A DNA stretch of 34,046 nt from assembly GCA_040386355.1 (NCBI GenBank), contig JAZKFP010000070.1, positions 1 to 34,046 of the forward strand, read 5' to 3'. Numbering within the stretch: the first letter of the stretch is position 1; each line of letters starts with the position of its first letter. The position numbers and the translations under genes were made by a program. Shown one piece after another: positions 7,795-14,153 of this stretch. Origin of the DNA: JAZKFP01 sp040386355 (GTDB lineage: Bacteria > Pseudomonadota > Gammaproteobacteria > Pseudomonadales > UBA6940). Under the pieces are notes generated by a model that made no database searches, had not been told where the DNA came from, and saw only the letters and a list, made by a program, of their open reading frames with translations.

Positions 7795-9384
7795 ATGTCG
7801 ATTCCAACTAGTTTTTCATCTTTGCTCTCTTTACCTCAATGTCGAGTTGAAACTTTTAGGCGGCGGGCGACGCCAAAAACTAATTCATCTAGCGAAAGTC
7901 ATTCAACTGCATCTTCTTCCAAAGGTTTGAAAGCTTCATTTTCAACTTTCAAACCTTTATCTTTCTTGAGCAGAGCACGTCCACTAACTGACAGTCAAAT
8001 TGAACAGAAAATACAAGAGTGCATTATTACTACTTGGATAAACAAAAGCCTTGATGCAAACATTGATTTAAGTAAAATTAACATCGAAGAATTTATGGGC
8101 TTAGAAAATGAAGTAAGTAGTCAACCATCATTGACAGCTCATGAATTTAAATCGAAGAACTATCTATCCTCAGCAACAGCACGAAAAGACAATAATGGAC
8201 ATCAAGAAACTTTAAAATCTGATATTGAAACTAATTTAAAAAATCTAGGGATTACTGACCAGCCTAAAATTGATGAATATCTTTTGAATTTTGGCCAAAG
8301 TTTGGCACGTATGCAAAACATCTCATCCAACTGGCCTAAAGAATTTGATGAAACACGCGTTAAAGAATCTACTGGTGAATTAATTCAGCATTCTGATTTA
8401 ATCACTGATGCCTACAGTAAGCCTGAGAGTATTTCAACGGTATTTAATGATAAATCGGGATCAACTATAGATTTTCGCACTGCTTCATTTACAATGTTTT
8501 CAGGTTTGCGCGGCAAGGCGCCATATAGATCTGTTGTACAAATTCATCCTGGAAATAGTTTAGACATTGAACCGCGTTGGACAGTATTAAAAGCCTCTAG
8601 AAAGGATAGCTATCAGCTATTAGGAGTTAAATCCGAGGAGCTTGAAAATTTAAATATTCGCTCATCTTTAAGCATAAAAGGTGGAAAGTTTTACATTAAA
8701 AATCTGTCAGCTTTTTATGATGCGATGGAAGTGCGTAAACAAAATTATATTAGTGAGCTGCTACATTCCCATGAAGCAGTTCCTAGCAAGGAAATTAATA
8801 CAAGGTCACGCACTTCATCAGTTGATAGTAATCACTCTCCACGTGAAGAATCAAAAGAACCTGAAGTACAACTAAGCTTAGGAACGTCTAATGATGATAA
8901 AGCAGGTCAAACACCAAATGCGCGCTTTCCTTCAAATTCTGCAAGTAATTATTTTCCAAATGAAGCCGCATTAACTCAAGCTGGTAGTAATACGGTTGTA
9001 GACATAGCTTTACCTAAAGCAGGCCCTAATGCAGAAACTACTTTACAAGGCTTATCAAATTCGGATTCTTCACCAAATCCAAATCAAATCCCTCAAGCCT
9101 TTGCTCCAGAACATCCCTTAGTTGGGGATGGTGATTCGATTCATAATGATAATAGTAGTGATCTCTTTTTAAAAAACGAAACTAGAGCAACTAGTTTACC
9201 CGCCAGGGACAGTGGGTTTTCTTCAACAAAGAATGGAGATAACGCAACAAACAAGATCGCAATTGATGAGTGTCCTATCGATTCCTTTGAAGATGCTGAT
9301 TCAAATTGTTTAACAGGGCCTATAAAATTCTTTACGGATATCTGGCATCAACTTTCTTCTTGTACGCATGCGCCCAAAGAATAA
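7795..9384 (+). CDS. Unknown 529-aa Ser/Asn-rich protein, effector-like
   Basis: No family is recognised. The start is well supported by GTGGAG at 7783-7788 just before ATG 7795. Residues 1-65 are Ser/Thr/Arg-rich and likely disordered, without a signal peptide. Residues about 70-320 look folded: predicted helices (SQIEQKIQECIITTWINKSL, and SDIETNLKNLGI...EYLLNFGQSLARM) precede a beta-rich stretch (DFRTASFTMFSGLRGKAPYR, then SLSIKGGKFYIKNLSAFYDA). Residues about 340-500 are low-complexity Ser/Asn/Pro, and the last 30 carry several Cys (DECPIDSFEDADSNC, SSCTHAPKE). This arrangement, with flexible ends and a cytosolic-type N-terminus, resembles many type IV effectors, but no secretion signal can be verified by eye. 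It is divergent from the 6518 gene and is followed by a strong hairpin at 9428. Confidence 0.72.
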   Translation: MSIPTSFSSLLSLPQCRVETFRRRATPKTNSSSESHSTASSSKGLKASFSTFKPLSFLSRARPLTDSQIEQKIQECIITTWINKSLDANIDLSKINIEEFMGLENEVSSQPSLTAHEFKSKNYLSSATARKDNNGHQETLKSDIETNLKNLGITDQPKIDEYLLNFGQSLARMQNISSNWPKEFDETRVKESTGELIQHSDLITDAYSKPESISTVFNDKSGSTIDFRTASFTMFSGLRGKAPYRSVVQIHPGNSLDIEPRWTVLKASRKDSYQLLGVKSEELENLNIRSSLSIKGGKFYIKNLSAFYDAMEVRKQNYISELLHSHEAVPSKEINTRSRTSSVDSNHSPREESKEPEVQLSLGTSNDDKAGQTPNARFPSNSASNYFPNEAALTQAGSNTVVDIALPKAGPNAETTLQGLSNSDSSPNPNQIPQAFAPEHPLVGDGDSIHNDNSSDLFLKNETRATSLPARDSGFSSTKNGDNATNKIAIDECPIDSFEDADSNCLTGPIKFFTDIWHQLSSCTHAPKE

Positions 9385-9427
9385 ATAGAATTTCTTAATT
9401 ATCGATTTTTAGATGATTAAATTACTC

Positions 9428-9478
9428 CCACATACTTGACTAATTTAAGTTGTTATCTTAAATTAGTCAAGTATGTGG
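9428..9478. repeat. Perfect 22-bp inverted repeat enclosing an ATG start codon
   Basis: The left arm 9428-9449 (beginning CCACATACTTGAC) is exactly complementary to the right arm 9457-9478 (ending GTCAAGTATGTGG), with a 7-base loop TTGTTAT. The right arm contains the ATG at 9473-9475 of the downstream ATPase gene. There is no T tract after it, so it is not a standard terminator. As DNA it could be an operator for a dimeric regulator; as RNA it would bury the start codon in a very stable stem. Confidence 0.9.
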
Positions 9479-10672
9479 ATCCCAAGAGAAATTTCAGAAT
9501 ATATCAACAGCATGAACAGTGAATTCGTGCAAATTGTAATCGGACCTAGGCAATGTGGCAAAAGCTCGTTGCTTTGGCAGATCAGTCCTGATTTTAATGA
9601 AGTCAGCTTAGATGACTTACAAATGCGGACTCTTGCTCAACAAGATCCAGCTTTGTTTTTAACCAATAATCCCCTGCCCTTAATCATCGACGAAGTGCAA
9701 TACGCACCAAATCTTTTTCCAGCCATCAAGCAACATGTTGATCAATTAAAAAAACAACGCATTAAAAACCCTGCTCAACATCCTCAAGTTGTGTTTCGTT
9801 TGACCGGATCAAATCAAATATTAATGGATAAAAATATTAAAGAATCATTAGTAGGTCGTGCTGGATTTTATTACTTAAATACATTTACTGTTTCAGAAAT
9901 TTTAGCGGCTAAGATTGACACCTCTATTCCAGAAATTTTATTTAAAGGCGGTTGGCCAGAATTGTATGTTTCTAATATACCGCCAGTAAAATACTTAAAT
10001 GATTACATTCGCAATTATATTGAAAAAGATATCGTATTAAGTGCTGGCATTAGCAAGCAAAAAGAATTTCATACCGTACTTGGGTTATTAGCTGCACGAA
10101 CTGGACAGATACTTAATTATTCGGATATCGCTAATAACAGTGGCGTTAAATCCGTAACAATAAAAGAATGGATTTCTTTATTAGAGCGCTCCAACCTTTT
10201 ATATTTATTGCGACCCTATGAAAATAATTTGAACAAACGTTTAATTAAAAGTCCTAAATTACATTTTTTGGACACAGGTCTTGCTTGTCGGTTACAAGGC
10301 TGGACAGAGCGCCAACCTATGATTCAATCCATGCAAGCTGGTCATTTGTTTGAAACCCTAGTGCTTTCAGAAATCGTTAAACATATGAATAATTTTGGAA
10401 AATCGTGGGAGCTTTTTTACTGGCGAACTAAAGAAGGTGAAGAGATTGATTTTTTAATCAAAACTACTTCAGGTGAAATAATAGCATTAGATGCTAAATT
10501 AGGTATTCATTCTGTAAGCCCGATTAATCTTCCTTTCAGTTTTTTGAAAGATTTTCCAAAAATTAAAAAAATATATATTGTTTCAATTGGGGGAAAGCGA
10601 CAAATATTAAGTCAAAGTTGTGAACAAATTCCAATTACGGAATTAACTAATTTTTTAAAAGACTTTAAGTAG
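9473..10672 (+). CDS. AAA-family ATPase with C-terminal DUF4143 nuclease-like domain
   Basis: The 399-aa product has the standard two-part form of the AAA_14/DUF4143 family. The N-terminal P-loop domain has Walker A GPRQCGKSS (about 23-31), Walker B LPLIIDEVQ, and the sensor region RLTGSNQ. The C-terminal half has a winged-helix-like segment followed by a PD-(D/E)xK-like pattern: EEIDFLI with Asp326, then IALDAK with Asp340 and Lys342. Family members are widespread and mobile; some are proposed to act in defence or stress, but their substrates are largely unknown. The start MWIPREISEYI fits the family N-terminus, yet no ribosome-binding site precedes it and the ATG lies inside the 9428-9478 hairpin. 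The next in-frame ATG, at 9512, would remove the usual N-terminus. It is convergent with yciH. Confidence 0.9.
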   Translation: MWIPREISEYINSMNSEFVQIVIGPRQCGKSSLLWQISPDFNEVSLDDLQMRTLAQQDPALFLTNNPLPLIIDEVQYAPNLFPAIKQHVDQLKKQRIKNPAQHPQVVFRLTGSNQILMDKNIKESLVGRAGFYYLNTFTVSEILAAKIDTSIPEILFKGGWPELYVSNIPPVKYLNDYIRNYIEKDIVLSAGISKQKEFHTVLGLLAARTGQILNYSDIANNSGVKSVTIKEWISLLERSNLLYLLRPYENNLNKRLIKSPKLHFLDTGLACRLQGWTERQPMIQSMQAGHLFETLVLSEIVKHMNNFGKSWELFYWRTKEGEEIDFLIKTTSGEIIALDAKLGIHSVSPINLPFSFLKDFPKIKKIYIVSIGGKRQILSQSCEQIPITELTNFLKDFK

Positions 10673-10690
10673 GAGAGTTTAAAAAAATTC

Positions 10691-11011
10691 TTAACCTCCT
10701 GCCAACTTCACAACAAAGCCTCGACTTTCTAATTCAGTTTTTATTTTTTCGCGCTGATCGCCTTGAATTTCAACCACACCATTTTTAACAGAGCCACCTG
10801 TACCGCATAATTGTTTTAGATCTTTTGCTAGTACTTTTAATTCTGCTTCTTGAAGTAAAAATCCCGTGATTGTAGTAACACCTTTACCTTTACGTCCTGA
10901 TATTTCACGACGGATACGTATAATACCGTCGCCCTGAGGTACAGATTCAGGAGCTTTAGTTTCTTTAACGCGGCCCGATAAAGTTGAAAATACTAAACGA
11001 CTATTACTCAT
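10691..11011 (-). CDS. yciH: SUI1/eIF1-like translation factor YciH
   Basis: The product is a bacterial SUI1-domain protein related to eukaryotic eIF1. The family is reported to influence start-site fidelity on the small ribosomal subunit. Recognised features are the conserved basic stretch IRIRREISGRKGKGVTTITG, the LCGTGGSVKNGVVEIQGDQ motif typical of the family, and the C-terminal REKIKTELESRGFVVKLAGG. From ATG 11011 it has 106 aa, a usual length; a GTG at 11020 would add only three residues. It is a single gene, convergent with the ATPase gene, with an 18-bp gap between them. Confidence 0.93.
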   Translation of the reverse strand: MSNSRLVFSTLSGRVKETKAPESVPQGDGIIRIRREISGRKGKGVTTITGFLLQEAELKVLAKDLKQLCGTGGSVKNGVVEIQGDQREKIKTELESRGFVVKLAGG

Positions 11012-11115
11012 GGAATACACTCAAAAGAAGAAAATGAAATAATATTATTATACTAATGCTTCATTATAAGGCTTTGAAAATTTTTGATATAACATTGAAG
11101 ACAAATTAGGGACAT

Positions 11116-12363
11116 CTATTTTTCACTAGAACAAATAGTTGTACTAAAAACTTGCGCGAGATGACTTACTGACTCTTGCGCGTAATGTTTGAAACATTCT
11201 TTTAATTGGTGCAAGCACCATTGCATTTCACTGTTTTTAAATTTTTCACCCATACGTTCTGCATAGATCTTAGTTATTATCTCTAAGTGTTGTTGCACAC
11301 TATCAACAACCTTAATGCTTTTTTTATTATCAATGAGCTGTTGTTCTTGATTTGCTAAGTTTTGATGAAAATCATTACTTAAATTAGGGCTAATACGAGT
11401 TGTTAGCAAAATAACAATAGCCATTAAACTTGCCCAAATATCTTGTACTTTTGGATCTAGTACATCTTCTCCTAACAATGCCTCAGGTGGAATATATCCT
11501 GAAGTACCACATAACATGTGACGCATTTCCAAATCATTTAGATTAGTTAGCGTATCGCCAAAATCTATTAACTGAACGTGAGGAGTACCATCCTTATCAA
11601 CATGCATCATGACATTTTCTAATTTAATATCTCGATGCACCATATCCTTTTCATGAATCATTGCGATATTGGCAAATAATTGCTGCGCTACTTGCAAAAA
11701 AGTATGCCCGATTTGTTGGTCAGATTCTGTGCTTTCGTATAACTGCATAGCAAAATCGACTCCGTCCGTACCAGGCACCCATCGCATAAATAAATAGACT
11801 TGCGATTGGTTTTTAGAATTTTTAGCAATTGAATAATCTAATAATGGTCGGGCTGTCTCAGAGAGGCGACTGCTTACTTCTTGTAATACTTTTAATTCTG
11901 CCAAACCTTCTTCAAAACAAGCAGAGTGAAATTTTTTAACCGCGCAATAACCATATTTCGCATTCCACGCAAAGCGAACATAGCCTCGCGAACCTGGCGG
12001 CGTTTTGTATTTACCTAATCCTGGGCTATTACCATATTGAGTTTTAATATTTTCAATATCGTTTTCAGATAAAGTATTAATAAGTTTCCAAATCTCGCCT
12101 TGAGCACTTATTAATCTGGCATGAAGCTGACCAAGATAAATGTTTTTTTCAAAACGCGCCCCATTCATGGTCATAGCAGAACATGTTTGCTGTGTTAAAG
12201 AGCCTATTGAAGCTTTTGATATTTTAATATTATGTGATTCGATCTTTATTAAATGCGGGACAAAGTTAGGATTATGTTGAGCGTTCGCATGAGATGAAGA
12301 AAAAAATTGTGATGTTAATGCAGCTGTCGCTAATTGAACGGGTATACGTCGAGTAAAATGCAT
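11116..12363 (-). CDS. Eukaryotic-like (Hanks-type) Ser/Thr protein kinase, possibly exported
   Basis: The 415-aa product has a complete protein-kinase core: YCAVKKF with the ATP-anchoring Lys143, a helix-C Glu (about 156, in LAELKVL), catalytic loop HRDIKLEN (His243-Arg244-Asp245, Asn250), LIDFGD (Asp267), activation-segment end GTSGYIPPEA (Glu294) and QDIW (Asp308). The glycine-rich loop is poorly conserved (SRGYVRFAW). All catalytic residues are present, so activity is likely. Unlike common bacterial PknB kinases it has no transmembrane or PASTA part. The first 29 residues (MHFTRRIPVQ...SSSHANAQ) resemble a weak Sec signal with an ANA cleavage motif. If that is real, the kinase would leave the cytosol. 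GGGAA precedes ATG 12363. Neighbours do not suggest a partner. A host-targeted kinase is plausible inference. Confidence 0.87.
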   Translation of the reverse strand: MHFTRRIPVQLATAALTSQFFSSSHANAQHNPNFVPHLIKIESHNIKISKASIGSLTQQTCSAMTMNGARFEKNIYLGQLHARLISAQGEIWKLINTLSENDIENIKTQYGNSPGLGKYKTPPGSRGYVRFAWNAKYGYCAVKKFHSACFEEGLAELKVLQEVSSRLSETARPLLDYSIAKNSKNQSQVYLFMRWVPGTDGVDFAMQLYESTESDQQIGHTFLQVAQQLFANIAMIHEKDMVHRDIKLENVMMHVDKDGTPHVQLIDFGDTLTNLNDLEMRHMLCGTSGYIPPEALLGEDVLDPKVQDIWASLMAIVILLTTRISPNLSNDFHQNLANQEQQLIDNKKSIKVVDSVQQHLEIITKIYAERMGEKFKNSEMQWCLHQLKECFKHYAQESVSHLAQVFSTTICSSEK

Positions 12364-12484
12364 TTATGTTCCCAAAATATTAACGACTATGGTTCCACCG
12401 AACCTTAATTCTTAAAATACAATGCGTTTCAAATTGTAGTAGAATTTTCAAGCCACACATTTCTTATGAGTATTTATAAGAGCC

Positions 12485-12547
12485 TATGCAGGAATTTAGC
12501 AAAACAAGTTTTAATTATTTTGAGCAAGTTCTACGCCAAGTAAATTA
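12485..12547 (+). other. Very short ORF of 20 codons, possible gene fragment
   Basis: ATG 12485 opens a 20-codon frame (MQEFSKTSFNYFEQVLRQVN) that ends at 12547, only 16 bp before palindromic element A. No clear ribosome-binding site is seen. It could be the 5' end of a gene destroyed by insertion and decay, together with the coding-like debris on the other side of the element, or it could be chance. Low confidence. Confidence 0.15.
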
Positions 12548-12562
12548 AACTCAAAGTAGTTC

Positions 12563-12736
12563 TATACCCGTAGCGTTTGAAAATTAGGTTAAGTGAAACG
12601 GTTTAGCATGAATATTTTTTTTCAATCGCAAGGCGCTTTGACGCTGCGTAGCCAAAGCTTTACGCAAGGAAAAGCAACACAGCAAGTGGAAAAAAAGATC
12701 ATGATAAACACCTAATTTTCATTCGCTACGGGTATA
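12563..12736 (-). mobile_element. Palindromic MITE-like element A (174 bp)
   Basis: The ends are TATACCCGTAGCG (12563-12575) and its exact reverse complement CGCTACGGGTATA (12724-12736). The complementarity continues inward for about 27 bp (TGAAAATTAGGT / ACCTAATTTTCA) with two mismatches. The interior includes GCATGAATATTTTTTTTC and GACGCTGCGTAG blocks that recur, in reverse orientation, in element B at 24544-24733. There is no open frame inside. The TA at each extreme edge could reflect a TA target, as used by Tc1/IS630-type transposases; that is inference. Confidence 0.85.
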
Positions 12737-12738
12737 TC

Positions 12739-12863
12739 TTTGGCAAAAAATCAAATGGGCATGTAAGGGTTATCTTTAAAGAGGAAGGCATATCAATGCT
12801 TTTAATATGGCATTTGATGGAAAAACTATTAGGGGTGCTGCAAGTCGACTAAATGCAGATTAA
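12739..12863 (+). pseudogene. Coding-like debris with a frameshift next to element A
   Basis: Frame 12739 onward reads FGKKSNGHVRVIFKEEG. A +/-1 shift near 12790 then continues as HINAFNMAFDGKTIRGAASRLNAD up to TAA at 12861-12863. Neither half is an intact gene and the 5' part runs directly into the end of element A. DGKTIRG faintly recalls the DGKTLRG of ISAs1-type transposases, but the flanking residues do not fit well. I treat it as a possible remnant only. The remaining 84 bp up to 12947 show nothing recognisable. Confidence 0.25.
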
Positions 12864-12947
12864 AATTATTTAGAACAATTTACATCTGTGTATGATAGAT
12901 AATCCTTAATAATTATTGATCTTAAAAAAAATGCATGTAGTACATAT

Positions 12948-13829
12948 TCACTTTACTACCAAAACATCACTAATTCTAACTTCTCCGGAAGTTAGAGGTG
13001 TGTTATGCCAACCTTCTCCCCATGCACTGAACATAAGTTGCCCACCTTGTACGACATCTTGTACAACCGAATTTTTAAATTGATTTATTTGCACATATTC
13101 TCCTGTAATAGCGCTTTTAACTGATGTAGTAACTTGATTACCGTCGAACGAATATTTATAACTAATGGCATCTTTGGATGGATCTAATCCAGTACCGCTA
13201 AAATCTAGACGTTGATCATAAACTTTATTTCTATCTCCACCTGCAATAGCGTTTACATGAATTCCATCAGTGGGTTTTCCACCCAACTCTTCAGCGAAAT
13301 CAATTTCATTTCGTGATTGACTATTGAACGCAAAGCTACCGGAATGTAACTGTTCAGGACCCATGGAATCTTTTGTGAAATAAAGCTCCTTTATCCCATC
13401 CAATGAAAAGTCTGACCGTATTTCTGCGCCTGTTTCTTTGGTCGCTTTTAAGACAATCGTATCGCCTTCAAAGTGAGCATTACTATTTAAGTAATTAGTT
13501 ATTGATGAACTACCTAATGTACTTGACCTAAAAGAGCTTGTAATGTCAATTGCGTTATCAGATACTTCTTTGGAATTTACTAAATTTGCAGGCATAGTCG
13601 TATAGCCGCCGAGAGGCACACCATCAATTGTTTCATTTAATGCATCATCATCTGAAGTACTACTCAATGTACTGATAAAATCTTCGTAGCGAACTCCTTT
13701 TTCACTATTTCCCCCTGCAGCACGTAAGGCTGCATCAGCCTCTGCTCTAGTAAAACCAATATCCATTAAAGATTGTCTGCCATACCAACCGTCGGCTGGA
13801 GGTTGAGTTTCAGAAATTCCAGAGCCCAT
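12948..13829 (-). CDS. UBA-like N-terminus fused to a GH16-like (concanavalin-type) domain
   Basis: From ATG 13829 the product has 293 aa; a GTG at 13838 would add three residues. Residues 19-55 (LMDIGFTRAEADAALRAAGG, then NSEKGVRYEDFISTL) match the ubiquitin-associated domain pattern: an (M/I)GF turn, A...AL, GGN, and a final helix. A degenerate EF-hand is the alternative, because VRYEDF fits, but the loop lacks the first Asp. Residues about 115-293 resemble the GH16/xyloglucan-transferase fold. NEIDFAE gives the catalytic ExDxxE (Glu175, Asp177, Glu180), followed by HVNAIAGGDR (compare VQTN in the family) and FSAWGEGWHNT (compare the SLW...W segment). The catalytic acids are retained, so glycan hydrolysis or transfer is possible. 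There is no signal peptide. MGSGIS fits the general N-myristoylation pattern. It stands alone, with no operon partner. Confidence 0.72.
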   Translation of the reverse strand: MGSGISETQPPADGWYGRQSLMDIGFTRAEADAALRAAGGNSEKGVRYEDFISTLSSTSDDDALNETIDGVPLGGYTTMPANLVNSKEVSDNAIDITSSFRSSTLGSSSITNYLNSNAHFEGDTIVLKATKETGAEIRSDFSLDGIKELYFTKDSMGPEQLHSGSFAFNSQSRNEIDFAEELGGKPTDGIHVNAIAGGDRNKVYDQRLDFSGTGLDPSKDAISYKYSFDGNQVTTSVKSAITGEYVQINQFKNSVVQDVVQGGQLMFSAWGEGWHNTPLTSGEVRISDVLVVK

Positions 13830-14153
13830 ACATTTCACTCACATCAAATTAAAAAATTTACTTCTGTTTAAAATAGCTAAAGCAAAATGAAATAAAGTCA
13901 TTTTTTGTAATCAAAAAATTATTTTTTGATAGGGCATCTTTTGTGCTAGGGAAATTATAATTAACGACAATATGATGAAAGAGTAAGTTAAAAATATTTG
14001 AGAAAAAAATTTATTAAAATAATTATTAAAAGAATTATTAAAAGTAATTCAGTGAAGCTTTTTGATTAAATTTTAATTTGAGAAAATTTACTGTTTGATT
14101 ATTATTAATCAACCCTTAAAAGTATAATTTTACATTCTAATCATTCATTAGGC
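13830..14153. other. 324-bp very AT-rich gap with a small palindrome
   Basis: This gap holds the promoter region of the leftward 12948 gene and the 3' flank of ybbP. ATCAAAAAAT (13910-13919) and ATTTTTTGAT (13921-13930) form a 10-bp inverted repeat with a single-base centre. Around 14020-14045 AATTATTAAAAG occurs twice in tandem. No gene, RNA or family repeat is recognised. Confidence 0.5.

Noticed and set aside
9428..9478. Terminator of the 7795 gene
   Set aside because: The stem is perfect but no T tract follows and it overlaps the next start codon, so a regulatory role is more likely, though termination cannot be excluded.
12739..12863. ISAs1-type transposase remnant (DGKTIRG)
   Set aside because: The similarity covers about six residues and the neighbouring sequence does not follow the family; kept only as unassigned debris.
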